Positions 9,552-21,199 of a stretch of 64,000 nucleotides of DNA are shown here, one piece after another (positions within the stretch are counted from its first letter, which is position 1; every line of letters starts with the position of its first letter). A model generated the notes under the pieces. The model was not told the DNA's origin. It did not search any database and was given only the letters and a program-made list of their open reading frames with translations. This DNA comes from Chrysopilus asiliformis (taxonomy: Eukaryota > Arthropoda > Insecta > Diptera > Rhagionidae): positions 27,753,684 to 27,817,683 of the forward strand of contig OZ035961.1 of the NCBI GenBank assembly GCA_964034945.1, written 5' to 3'. Made by a program: the position numbers and the translations under genes.

Positions 9552-12500
9552 GGGGGTCGTAAAGAGCGCACGCCAGCGGGATGGTTGTTTGGGGGTGGGG
9601 TGGTATAGTTACGGTTATTTTGATTGATTTTTTAAACCCGCGTACAAAATAAAAATATTTTTAAAGCGTTAATTGTACGAAAGAGTTTTTTTCCCGGTTT
9701 GTTTATTGTTATTGTTGTTTTGTATTTCGATATTATTTAAATTTAAAATGTATTTTACGCGTGAAAAATTAATATATCACGTTTTCAAAAATTTATTGGG
9801 CAATTTTAACCAGAATTTGTCAAAAATATTATACATTCAAACGATTGATTACACAATTTTTTGGTGATTTTTTTTAATTTATTTTTTTTTATTTGAGTAT
9901 TGCAATTGCGGCAGTACGCGATTGTTTTCCGAGTGATTTTTTTTGTTACAATTCAATTTTATTATACAAGTGCATTACATGAATAGTGTCACCAGATGTT
10001 AAGGTGATTTTTATGAGGCACAAGCGACACGACCGTGATATAAGTTTTTTTAATTGAATTTTTCGAACCCAAGGTAGGTGAATATATTTTTTTTTATTTA
10101 CAATTATTTGAAATTAAAATTTTCAAAAATTATTTTTTGAGTATTTTTTTTTGTAATAAATTTTGCGATATGTTTATTTATTTATAAATGCGATTTTTAA
10201 TAGAATCAAGTCAATTACATTGGTATTGTTTGAGTACGCAATTATTTTATACCGGTAATGTACATATACGTAGTCCGTACACAAACCAAAAAATCCCCGA
10301 ATACATTTATTACGGGCGATTCAATACCAGCACGTACACAAGCACAGAGTGTTATTTTAAGACGGTGCCGAATCAAGCGAAGACGTTACACACAAGTGAA
10401 TTATAAGACGTTTTGTATTATTATTTCATCGAATAAATACAGATAATATTATAGATGTACAATTTTCACGTATTAACATCAACCAGTCGTTATTTCGGGG
10501 CGATACAAAAATGTGCCGCATAGATTTTGTTGTTGTAAAGTTTGATTTTTTTTTTGGTGGGTTTTCAGGGGGCGGCAGGTGGTGCAAAAAGAGAGGTCGA
10601 TGAAATCAAAGAGCGCGCGGATATAACGTGTGTATTTTGATTGATCGAAGCCAGACAAGAGAAGATGATGACGACGAAATGACAGCAAAACACGAAGACG
10701 TTGTCGAAAAACGATGGTCGGTGCAAAATCAGGCGGCGAAGGTGATGACGGGGTATGACAATGTTGTTGGTGGGTGAATTCAACCGACAATACACACAAT
10801 TCACAATTTATATCGTATTAATACACCGTTAAAAAATTTCGCCCAACCAATTGATTATTGTGTTCATGTATTGTTATACATATTTTTTTATTATTATATT
10901 ATTATTTTTTTTATTATTATATTTATTGTTATTTATTTATTCAACGTCGTGTCGTCCAGATGATTTTAATTGGTACATACGTATATCAACATCAGACAGT
11001 CATTTAAATCAAAATAAATACGATATTTTGTTTTGATTTTTTATAGATATAACATTTATGTATATTCAATTTTAACGATATTTTGACACATCGAGTTTTT
11101 TTTTTTAGATTACCACCAATTTTTTTTTTTTTTTTTTTTTTTTTTGATGAGGACAAATTTGTTGTGATGAAAAAAAAATAAATAAATTTCACATTAGCTT
11201 TTTTTACAATTAAGACAACTTTTTTAAATTAAAAACAAAATAATTATAAAACTGAATTCTTCAACTTATTGCACTTTAAAAAAATAATTTTTATTGAATT
11301 TTTGAAAAATTGAATTTTTCCAAGAGTAACAACGTTACACCATTGACCACGTAATAATTAAGACACGTTTTTTTTTCTTATTAACAGCAGATAATTCTTA
11401 GAATATTAAGTTCATTTCATTTAGTATTTCGATCACCAAAGTTCGAGTGTTTTGTTCATAAATATTCAACATAGTGTGAGAGCAATTTCAATCGACGAAT
11501 CAATTCAATTCGACGTCGTCGAAGACCAAGTGAGGTTAGCAAGATTTTGACGAAAAAAAACAACAACGAACCAAAGTCGAAGTAGAAGTCAGGAATTCTG
11601 AAATCCAATCCACAAAGATTATGTATATATTTTTGCTAGACTAGACCAGTCTCAACGACAAAATTATTTGAAGCAAATTACTATGCAAGTGAACGTCTTG
11701 AAACACTTTGATACTTTGTCACTTTATGCATTTCTTTGGATGGATAATTCTTAGTACATTAACTCTATGACGATTTGTTCTCTTTGTTGGTTTTTCTTTA
11801 AAACGGTTTTACTTTGCAAAATGCACTATTTGATTTATAAAAATATAACGCAATATTGCTTAAAATAGCCAGTGTTATTAGAACTTAGTAATCCTTTTTT
11901 TTAAAGCACTACAGTACGTTTTCAAATATTTTTAACATAGTACGTATTTTGTATGAATACACAAAATCTCCTTAAAACTGTGCCTCAAATAATCCACGTC
12001 AAAAACTGTCCGAAATAACTTCAAACAAATTTTCTTGTTATCTTTTTTCGCTTTCGAAAAAAAAACGTACGAAATTTTGGCAGTACCGCTCAGCTGAAAT
12101 TACGCCAATTGAAAAAAAAACGCACGAAATTTTTTTCAATCCAACTGATTTTGTTTAAAATTCGCGAACTTCAAAGTAGATAAACACTATTTGTGCATAA
12201 AGTTCGTTTTACGTAAAGCGGAACCACATTGGAACAAGTTGAGAAATCATAAATTAATCAACTTATGTTCGTCTGTTCTTCATTCTTGCCAATCAACAAA
12301 AACAGAGTCAGGTTTTTTTTGTGACCACAAAAAATATATTTCTTTAACACAGACTAGCGTCACAGCACGTCCGTGTTCCGCGGGGCCTAACTTTACACTG
12401 AAAACAGATTTTTCGTATTTCCTTGTGCTTTACAATATCATTCCTACATGTGTCATTTACACTAACTTCACTCGAGTAGAGATATCAAATCCAAGGAAAA

Positions 12501-13155
12501 AAAATTACTACAGAGAAGAACAAGAAGCAGATACCACGATGATGAAGATTATGAGAAAAACAAAAACTAATATACTCAACATTTTCTACAATACGTCGGC
12601 CGACTATTCTCACGAACAACCTATATTATAGCACGTTTTGTATAAAACATGCCGTATGCACTTCATAAACGGTCGGTTTTATTTGGACCCCTCTTGTAAA
12701 GCACGACAGTATAGCTCTCAACGAATGAAAGTTAGCTCTTTGAAAAATTTTCTATTTAAAAATGTTATTTCTCAGTATTTGCTCTGGTTATGTTGCCATA
12801 GGTGGCCAAAACAAACACGAAAAACACACAAAACCCGTATATGTATACGAAATGATTAGCGATTTGAATTCAAAAATGAGAGCAAAATCCGAATATCAGG
12901 GAAAAGGAGAGAAATTTTAATAGAGAGAGGACGAATTTTTTGAATACAAACAAAAACCCTATTTAGTAACTGTATCCCGCATAAAGCGGCAACATAAGAA
13001 ATATGGTACACATGTCACTTCTTGAGGCTCCCTCGCACCGTTACCGCTTCGCATTCGATGGCCATGTGACCAAATCAAACTGGCGCATATTTCTTGAGAT
13101 ACCCGAGAGTATCGACCGTAATAGTGGTTGTGTTTCATACACGAAATTCGTATAA
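9552..13155. other. A/T-rich non-coding stretch upstream of the polyglutamine exon
   Basis: This is either intron or 5' flank of the minus-strand gene. It contains a long T run (about 11120-11145), several T-rich blocks, and a patch of higher complexity at 10480-10800 and 11480-11600. A plus-strand AAG|GTAGGTGA at 10066-10070 could be a donor of an opposite-strand transcript, but nothing supports it. A 146-codon plus-strand frame at 12191-12631 (no ATG-linked motif, Lys/Thr/Cys-rich) was not accepted as a gene. No start-site elements could be assigned with confidence. Confidence 0.45.
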
Positions 13156-13187
13156 CTTTTCAGCATAAAATGTAATCTATCTCTCAG

Positions 13188-13580
13188 CGATTCTCCATGT
13201 GTGCGTGTGTGATGTATATCAAAAGCCAACGCAAGCGCGACAAATCAAAATCTCCATCTAGTGATGAGTTCCAGCAACGAACAAGCATTAGCAATGTCCA
13301 GAAAAAAAGAAAAATATCCCCCGTTGTGTATTTTAGTCCCATCTCAAATCAAATACCACAATCAGTTGTTTGTCGAAAAAAAATAACATTTGAATCTCAA
13401 AAGGTATAAGTGATAAAATTATAACAACGAGAAAAAAAATTCATAAAGAAATTCATGTATGTTTTACATATGATATGTTGTATCCTTTAAGAGGCAATAA
13501 AAGAATAATCATGCTGTATATTTACACCAATTTCACGCTTAATATACTCTCGTTGTTATTTACAGGAAGAAAAAGGTTGA
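13188..13580 (+). CDS. Weak two-exon coding candidate, Lys/Ser-rich small protein
   Basis: A plus-strand frame from the ATG at 13197 reads MCACVMYIKSQRKRDKSKSP, continues Ser/Lys/Gln-rich to FESQK at 13403, and meets a moderate donor (AAG|GTATAAGT). A good acceptor (TTATTTACAG) lies at 13565, and the frame then reads four more codons (EEKG) before TGA at 13578-13580. A possible acceptor CTATCTCTCAG precedes 13188, so 13188-13403 could instead be an internal exon. Predicted size from the ATG is 73 residues. The basic, Ser-rich sequence resembles a nuclear protein tail, but I recognise no family. No upstream exon or promoter could be shown, and chance in A/T-rich DNA remains likely. A minus-strand frame over 13041-13229 overlaps it and was not preferred. 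Confidence 0.22.
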
Positions 13581-14519
13581 GAACAAACAACGTCTTATTG
13601 TTAACCCGAACCTAAACAGGGAGCAAACATTCCCAACAACAACAAAAACGCAAGGATCCTGTTTTATACCTTCGTGTTCTGTTCGTATTTCATTTGCTGC
13701 TTCAGTGAATGGGACACTTTCGTTTTTTTTTTTTCATTTCGTTTTTTTTCGATGAACGACAATGGGAAGAAAAGATAAATTCATGCATTGGTACATCAAT
13801 ATCCTTTTCTTTACAGTAATAAAGTCATTATGGAAATCATCCAACATGGATGACTTTTAATACAGTTGCTTTATATTAAAAGTCATTTCGAGGAAAATCT
13901 CATGAGCATAACTTATGATATTTCTCAGTGAAATCTTTACCTGCTAAATGGTTTTCCCTTTTGATAGAAGTTGAACAAAATTTTATGTGATATGATTTTA
14001 AAATGTTCAAAATTTCTTAAAAAACTATTTAAGAATTTATATTTTTGTTATTAACTGATGCATATTATTATACAATTTATATATGAGAATCATATACGAG
14101 TATACAAACGGTATAAAATCAACTGTGGAATAAAAAATGAAACACACCAGTATGTTTACAGGATGACAAAAGATTTTTATTTCCGGCATTAACACCAACT
14201 ATTGGAAGATTTGAGCTAGAAACTTGAAAGTGTATAAAGCCGCTTTTCTTGTAAAAAGTGGGGCTAAATTCTTAAAAGGGCAAAATCGGATCATTCCATT
14301 TCCTTTCTCCCTTCTCCCATATAAATAAAACAGTTTTTTGCATAATTCTTCCATGCATGAAAACTCAATTGGACCACCATCTTCCGCATCCCCCCCCCCA
14401 CTCCTCGCCCTCCCACTCTCTAAAATCTTACGAAATTCGTTCTGAACTCAAGTTTTTCAATATCCCTCAAAATCGCGCATTTTACACAGGCGAGGTCCTG
14501 CACATCTTTTCACTCTACT
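13581..14519. other. No gene or recognisable element seen
   Basis: A/T-rich sequence with T runs near 13725-13750 and a C run near 14388-14400. No inverted-repeat ends, coding frame or tandem array was recognised. Confidence 0.4.
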
Positions 14520-15880
14520 TAGGAAGAAATAAAAGAAAAGCTACACTGTAGAAAATGAATTTGAATTTAAACCGAAAAATGGGGTAAAAACGGGGTAAAT
14601 TTGCAAAAACGTCGTAAAATTTCGAAAAAAAATCAGAATTTAGCTCGCACACCATTTAAGTTGTAAAATCACCCAAAAAACATTAATCTTACACTAGAAA
14701 TAGGGTAATTTTAAACCTTGCGTAAAATTTCGACCAATATTCGTATTTTTACTCTCATTTTGGTGTAAAAACACGCTCGCAGGGTATTTTTGCATTATTG
14801 TACGGACAATTTAACCTTAACCTTATAATTCGCATAAGGTTTGTGGCATCGGAGTATAAATACTCGAATCGAGTTTTACTCTACCAAAATCCTGTGTGGC
14901 GCCTGCCACATGACAGACATGCCCGGGAAATTTGGATGTGAAAACATCCGCAAAAATAATATAATATTTTTGTTTTTGCAGACCGTATAAGCCGAGAAAT
15001 TCTAATACCATTTTCGGTGTAATTTTAAACAAAAAATGTCGTAAAATTACACCTTTAAGACGGGGTCTTGCTACCAAATAGGAGGAAAATTACAACAAAA
15101 ATGTGGTAATTTTAAACATCTATGTCGTAAAATTACACCCGTATTGTACTTTTACTTCTTATTTAGCTTAAAGTTCCCCCCGTAAAAGAGGCTTTTGTAC
15201 GCCACAAAATGAGTAAAAATGCATAGCTTTTAAGCCATTACGACTCGGTGTAATTTTACCCCTATTATCGTAGGAAAATGGTTTCCTACGATAATAGGGG
15301 TAAAATTACAATAAAATTTTCTAGAGTGTACAACTACCAGGGGCTAATCATCAAGTATACTTTGAAGAAAGACTATTTTTTTTTTAAATCCATTTGTGTG
15401 GGAGAGAGGAGAAGGAATGGTCTGATGAAATTTTTGTCTATGAAAGAGTTATGTACAAATATATTCTAAACATATTTTGCCTTTATAAATTTTTCGATAC
15501 GATGCACCGTTTTCGAGAAAATTGCAGAAAACTATTTCATTTGTATAAGGGAATAAGGAAGGAATGGTCCGATTGAATTTTTAAGAGTTATGTAAAATGA
15601 TATTCAAAATATATTTTGCTTTTATAAATTTTTAGATGTCACTAACCATTTTCGAGAAAATTGCAAAAAACGGTTTAGTTTGTATGGGGGAGGGGGGAAG
15701 CAATGGTGCGATTTTGCCCATTCGAGAACATAGCCTTTTTATTACTAAAACCGCTACTCTAAAGAATTTCAAATCCCTACCTCAATCCTTTCGAAAGTTG
15801 TGGTATTCACGGGCAGACGGACAAAAAAACAGACAGACATACGGACAATGGGAGGGTCCGAAATCCTTTTTCGGTTTTTT
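14520..15880 (+). mobile_element. Repeat family E, copy E1, split by element C1
   Basis: The family start (AAGAAAAGCTA, then CAATTGCCAGGGGCCAAT in better copies) is split here: the first part ends at 14543 and the rest resumes at 15331 (CAACTACCAGGGGCTAATCA), with C1 and its TA duplication in between. The body has roughly 140-bp units containing GGAATGGTCCGATTG, ATTTTGCTTTTATAAATTTT and CGTTTTCGAGAAAATTGC. It ends with CCTTTCGAAAGTTGTGGTAT and a CAGACGGACAAA-type array. Other copies: 21510, 27483, 35344, 38755 and, reversed, 54036. Class unknown. Confidence 0.72.
14544..15328 (+). mobile_element. MITE family C, copy C1 (785 bp)
   Basis: TA flanks at 14542-14543 and 15329-15330. Terminal inverted repeats are CACTGTAGAAAAT and ATTTTCTAGAGTG. 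The interior repeats short phrases around GTAAAATTACACC and its complement, and near the right end it has a hairpin (CCTACGATAATAGGGGTAAA facing its complement). A reversed, longer copy lies at 46976-47942. Coding frames inside are short and unsupported. Inserted into E1. Confidence 0.85.
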
Positions 15881-16117
15881 TGGGGAAAAAAAAGTTTTTC
15901 TGGGGAAAAAAGTGACAACCCAGTTTTTCTGGAAAATTCTTTTATTAGAAGATAGGATACAAAAGCTAGTGAAAGTGAAAAATAAATCGAGAAATAATCT
16001 CGCAGAACCAAAAATCTCGGAGATCAAAAAATCTCGGAGATCAAAAAATCTCGCAGACGGTTATAAAATTTGATGGAAATGAATTACAAGCCAGCTGTGA
16101 AGAAAAATCATCCCTCA

Positions 16118-16300
16118 AGGAGCCTCCACACGTTCAATGTTACTTGACAAGTATTATTGATGAAAAATTTTCGTCAAGTAACATTGCTGAAAACGGCTCC
16201 CACACGTAACTTTGAAGAGCATCCAAATGATCAATGTTACTTGAAACATGAGTCATTCAAGTAAAATTGTCAAGTAACATTGAACGTGTGGAGGCGCCTT
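16118..16300. mobile_element. MITE with about 30-bp inverted ends (GCCTCCACACGTTCAATG)
   Basis: The left end reads AGGAGCCTCCACACGTTCAA TGTTACTTGACA, and the right end is its complement with one or two differences (TGTCAAGTAACATTGAACGT, then GTGTGGAGGCGCCTT). Copies of the TGTTACTTGA core also lie inside, in both orientations, and a second CTCCCACACG lies in the middle. The flanks CA (left) and TA (right) do not give a clear duplication, so the superfamily is open. Confidence 0.7.
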
Positions 16301-17561
16301 TAGAGCGCGGTTTCAAAACAGGTAGGTCGCGACCCTCAAACATTTTATTGGGGGCTGATGACAACGAAATTTTTATGAAGAAATTTTTTGAGTAAATCAT
16401 TTTTTTATGAAATTAAAAAGTATCAGGTCTACTAAAAATGAACGAAACGTAATTTATTTAAGGAAGATCTCCCAGCTTCAACAAGAAGTCATATTTGATT
16501 TTGAACTTTGAATTTTTTTGCATGAGGCGATTTTTTTTTTTTTTCGAAAAAAAAATTGAGAGCCACGGTCTTGGAGGTGACCAGAAAGTAGATACAAAAG
16601 AATGCAACCTGATTACCTGTAGGAGTAGACGAAAGATTATTATACCATCGCATTCCCAGTAATATGAACTCACATGAAAATTTGTACGAATTTCTATAGG
16701 CTTTTCTATTTAGTTTTTCCTGAAATGCAGTTCGGCATTAGCAACTAGACTTCGAGTCAAAATAATAAAAAGTCCTCCGTAGATATATAAGCTTAAAATT
16801 TCAATCAATCTTCACAGTAGTTCACCAGAAATTTTAAAAAAATCTTTTTATTTCCTCACAATGAAAACAAGGCATCGTCGAAAGCAAAGAAATAAGGAAG
16901 CATGTATGTATAAAGAAAAATTTCTGTAGTGGAAACTGAAAAGGCTGAATGACAAAAAAAACAAACAAATCAACATGAAAGGGGTTGCAACCGTACAAGA
17001 ATCCTCAATTTTAATGTCCTTTTTAAAACAACTAGAAAAAAAAACAACGGAAGCAAGGAAGAAATCGTTTCAGAACTGAAACGAAAAAGGATATCAGCCA
17101 AGAAAATTTTTACGACTCTAATAATGACTTTAAAACCCAAATGTACATGGAAATTTATTCTTTATTGGTGTGTCAGTTTTTTTTTTATTTTTCGCATCGT
17201 TTAATTTAATTTTTTTAAAGAAATATAGAGGAAGATTACTAGATTCTAGAAATTGTGACTTCGGCAGAGAAAAAATAGGAAAAAAATCTCAGAAAATGAG
17301 GACTATCGTTGTTATTTTTTTAAAAGCCAATGTTGAAATTTTGATATTGTGGCAATCAATAAGACATTAAACAATCGGCCGGGAATAGAACTGTGCTAAA
17401 ATATTAGTAAAATTTGCTAAAATATTAGTAAAAGTAAAATTTTCAAAATATGTTCGAGGAAAGAGCTTTTTGTCGCAGTGGAAATTTCGACCCTGAACTA
17501 AAATCTAATATAAACTGGAAAAACAACACCAAAAATTTCGGTCATTCCCTTAAATATCATA
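16301..17561. other. No gene or recognisable element seen
   Basis: A/T-rich sequence. A CAG|GTAATCA site near 16620 on the minus strand was examined but has no matching acceptor. The short plus frame 17170-17370 lacks any motif. A duplicated phrase (AAAATATTAGTAAAA) occurs at about 17396-17432. Confidence 0.4.
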
Positions 17562-17885
17562 CTAGCTTGCATACCCGTCGTTGCCGGGTTAAGTTTTTTC
17601 AATTTTTTTTATGGTCTATGCTGGAGCTAAACTTCAGGCCAATCGGCTCGGTAGTTTCCCCGCGAAAGGGTAACATAGAGGAAGAGCTAAGTTTCGAGAT
17701 CACTTTACCCTCTACCCTTACTCCCCCCACCTCTCGGGCTACTTCTCCGTATACCTATGTTGGAACCCGAACTACCACAGACACCTATGCCAAATTTCAA
17801 GTCAATCGGTTCAGCCGTTTTAGCGTGAAAGAGGAACAGACAGGCAGACAGACAGACACCAACTCATTTTTATATATTAGTATGA
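17562..17885 (-). mobile_element. Non-autonomous Helitron, family F, copy F1
   Basis: Read on the minus strand the element starts TCATACTAATATATAAAAAT at 17885, preceded by A, and ends with a hairpin (ACCCGGCAACGACGGGT) followed by ATGCAAGCTAG at 17562, then T. Start TC, end CTAG (CTRR), a hairpin about 10 bp from the end and insertion between A and T are the recognised Helitron signature. At 324 bp it has no replicase or helicase capacity. It carries the family phrases GGTTGACTTGAAATTTGGCA-like and CGGGGAAACTACCGAGCC. Confidence 0.86.
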
Positions 17886-17919
17886 TTTAATCCTGATGCA
17901 AATATCTCCAGTTAAAAGT

Positions 17920-18430
17920 GGTTTTTTAATAGCTTTTATTAAAAGCTTTTATTTAGCTTGCCTCCTTGTTCGTCTGTCAGCGTCAAATCTTGTAATCTAA
18001 TTTTGACCGACTTCCACTCATCCGATTGCCTTTAAATTTTGCACACTTACGCAACTCCGATGACAATGTTCACTATTTCCTACTTATGAGGATAACGGAA
18101 GGTCCTGTAAGGATAACGTGAACATCATTTCCCTCAAACATTCCGAAAAAACAACTCATCTGGGAGTTTTTGGGGTCGCTTAATCCAGTTTGGATGTTAA
18201 GAAGTCCGTAAGGCTAACGGAAGGTGATGTAAGGATAACATTATTATCCTTTTCCTCAAACTTTTCGGAACAATCTCAACTTGGGGTTTTTTTGGGTCGC
18301 TGAATTCGATTTAGCCATTGAGAAGTCTGTAGGGATAACGAAAGGTCCTGTAAGGATAACGTGATTATCTTTTCTTCGAAGACTAAAAAGTATAAACAAG
18401 CGTGGCGAAAGACAGACGTCATTTTGCATT
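17920..18430 (-). repeat. Repeat family I, copy I1
   Basis: It starts near AAAAGCTTTTATTTAGCTTG and contains GTCTGTCAGCG and CCGACTTCCACTCATCCGA, then three phrases of GTCCGTAAGGATAACG with GGGTCGCTTAATCC-like blocks in tandem (period about 120 bp). A reversed relative lies at 41695-42015, with the same AAGCTAAATAAAAGCTTTTA end and TTATCCCTAC/TTATCCTTAC phrases. Class unknown. Confidence 0.55.
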
Positions 18431-20293
18431 TTTAGTCATACTAATCTAATAGAAAATTATTAAAACGGATAAAATAAAATAAAAATTTATAAACCTTTTT
18501 TATAAAAAAAATGTGATTTTTTGGCCTTCATTTCGGGCCGCAAGTTCAACTAGGGTGTCTAAATGGTACGATTTTTCAATAATTTTAAACTAGACTTCAG
18601 ACCGGGTAAAATCTATTTACGAAATATTCCACGTTTTGTTATTTTATAACATTTGCTAAGACTTTTCTATATCTGAAGACCAAAGTCTTCTGCCATGGGC
18701 AAAAATCATTGCGGATTTTCACACTCCAGAATGAACCAAATGCGGTGCAGAGTTCATTGACATCCCCGGACGAGTTTTAAGACCGAAAAACCAACCCAGT
18801 GCAGTATTCCATAACAAAAAAAAAGGTTTTCATACCTGTCAAACTGCATGAGCAGAAGCCATATATCATTTCAATGGTTCCAGAACAAAATGTTTGAGAT
18901 GTATGTATCAAAGACCCTTTAAAATATTGCGATACGTACATATTTACCCGATGTTTGTACTCATGTATAACTTGACAACACCCGTATATAGCGATATAAT
19001 CTATTTAGCAAATAAACAAGCGCCAGGGCATAAATCTGTGAATTTACAATGAGGTAGGCATGCGGCTTGGAACAGAATCCAATGGCATGCGATGTTGATA
19101 GCATAAACTCATAAGCGCTTTACTTTTATAAAGAGAATAATCAGAAAAGTAAATAGCATAAATCCGACCAAGTTAGGGAATGTGAATTAGGATTGGGGGT
19201 GGGAGAAATTACAATATTAACACCACCTCCAAACCAACAACAAAAAAAACATGTAAAATAATACCCAAGAAAAAAAAAATCATCACACGAATTATGAACA
19301 TTGCAGACATACGAGTAACATTACATGTGTGTAAATTCACTTGTGCAGATTTTTATATATGCAATAAATATAGATAAATGAATGTCTATATTAATAAACG
19401 TATAGCCAATCATGTCAAATCCAAAACCATACATATTCTAGCAACATAAACATATTTAACGCGCCAGGCTAAGCTCCCAGCCAAACGAAGTCATACAGAC
19501 GAAAATCTTAGGAATTGCTAGATGTTCATGACACCATTTATTGGCCATATAAAACTTTGACGATCATTTGAAAGTGAGAGTAATTTGAGTGAAATTTCTG
19601 CTACAGTTTTTGACATTTTGTAATCGGTTAATGGCTGTTCTTTGATTTTACGATCAAAACAAAACCCATAAGAGTAGTAACGAATTTTAATTGTTCAAAT
19701 ATGCATTTTGTTAGTGTGAAAATGGCCAACTATGACAAGTACAATCAAGTATAGAGTGACGGAATGACTCAACATTTTATTTAGTACAGGTAAAAAAAAC
19801 CAGACAGGACGGCAGACAAATCTTAAGTGTGGCGAGACCGTGAAAGAAAATCACTTTTTGAGAACATAAGTCGATGTCAAGTACGTTAAACTTTAGAAAA
19901 CAATTTTTTAAAAAAAACAACCAACAACTCAAAATATAGAATATGAAACGCTATTGTTTTTACTCGAATAAAAAATTGTTTTTGCATACATTAATCATTT
20001 TAAGATTTCCAGTTTAATGGGCCTTTGTTCTTTATTTATAAACAAATTTCTAAGAATACATGCAAAGCGAGTTTACAGCAAAAAAAAAAAATCTGGTACA
20101 AATTCTTGGAACAAAACAAAATATACTAAAAATTTGAACTACATTTACAGTGTGTTTGCAGGAAACGTGAATGGGTTCCGATTTCAAAATTATTGTGGCT
20201 TCCTGCAGATTTTAAATCTGATTCCAATATATTTCACAGAAAAATCATGTGAATCAAAAATTTTCATAGAATTTTGGTATATTTCGAACAATA
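18431..20293. other. No gene or recognisable element seen
   Basis: A/T-rich DNA. A possible minus-strand donor (GACAG|GTATGAAAA at about 18834) lacks a convincing acceptor and coding frame. The plus frame 20017-20343 has no recognised motif and runs into the MITE at 20294. Confidence 0.4.
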
Positions 20294-20782
20294 AGGGTAT
20301 TGACAGTCCTCTTTTAATTTTCGGTATTCGGTGTTTTCGGTAATATTAAAAGACTGAAAATATTCTGCTGTGAACATCCCACAGCACAGATTTGAGAACA
20401 GCGCTTTTATTGGATACGTGACCAAATCATGAACTGCGAATTTGATTGTCACATACCTTTAAATCCATGTTTGATGTATTCTTTTGAATTTCTATTGTGG
20501 CAACGGCTATCAAAATTGAAAGAATTTGCAGTCCGATGAGATTAACAAAAAACCAGCGAGAAAATTTGACAACTAAAAATATTACTAGCGCCACTCGCGG
20601 TTGATTCTTGATACCGAATAACCGGGCCGGAAAACACGACTCAAGGCATGTCTACAATTACCGAATCCGGTAATTCATTTTTACATGAACCAAATTACCG
20701 TTTCGGTAAAAATCTGTTAAATTTGACTGAATTACCGAGCGGTAAAATTACTCGCAATTTAAAAGAGGACTGTGAATACCCT
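20294..20782. mobile_element. 489-bp MITE with 25-bp inverted ends and TA duplication
   Basis: TA flanks at 20292-20293 and 20783-20784. The left end AGGGTATTGACAGTCCTCTT faces its complement at the right end (AAGAGGACTGTGAATACCCT, one difference). Near the right end several GGTAATT / AATTACCG phrases alternate in both orientations, which could fold extensively. A splice-site-framed 50-nt minus-strand open segment at about 20454-20503 lies inside and is not accepted as an exon for that reason. Confidence 0.8.
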
Positions 20783-21079
20783 TAATTTGAATTATTTCTG
20801 GTTCGGAAGCGGATTTAAGTTGCGTCTGATGAAGATCCTTAATATTCCGAACAAGAAACCAGCTCCGAAATAATTAATCAGCAAATCTACCTGTACATAT
20901 TAATAGATGTTTTTTGAATCTGAAAACATTCCTGAATAATGCAAATTGATCAAGAGACCAAAAAATAGTAAAGAATTTCAATTTTCTTGAGAAAAAAATG
21001 TATTTCTTTAAAATCAATTTTGTACAATTTGACAACAAATTTAATGTTATTGAAATTCCGAATCAAATATCAGTTGTGA

Positions 21080-21190
21080 TTAAAACAAAAAACGGTCTCG
21101 CATGGAAATGTAAAAAAAGCCTATCTGACACAATTTTTTCGGCTTCGATTGCGAAAATTAAGTGTTTTGAAATTTTCTCGGAAACAAAAG
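21080..21190. repeat. Dispersed repeat fragment also found at 26605-26710
   Basis: Shared phrases include ACGGTCTCGCAT, then GAAATGT, and TTTTTTCGGCTTCGATTGC, in the same order in both places. Neither copy has recognisable ends. Confidence 0.5.
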
Positions 21191-21199
21191 GCCATAGCG

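Noticed and set aside
9295..9627. Plus-strand poly-Leu/Cys frame opposite the polyglutamine exon
   Set aside because: Antisense reading of CAG/CAA repeats.
12191..12631. 146-codon plus-strand frame
   Set aside because: First ATG-type context, composition and lack of splice partners or motifs do not support coding; expected by chance in a window of this size.
20454..20503. 50-nt minus-strand exon candidate (VATIEIQKNTSNMDLK) with TTTTGATAG acceptor and AAG|GTATGTGA donor
   Set aside because: It lies inside the TIR-bounded 489-bp MITE at 20294-20782, so chance splice signals in mobile DNA are more likely, and its exit phase does not fit the neighbouring candidate exons.
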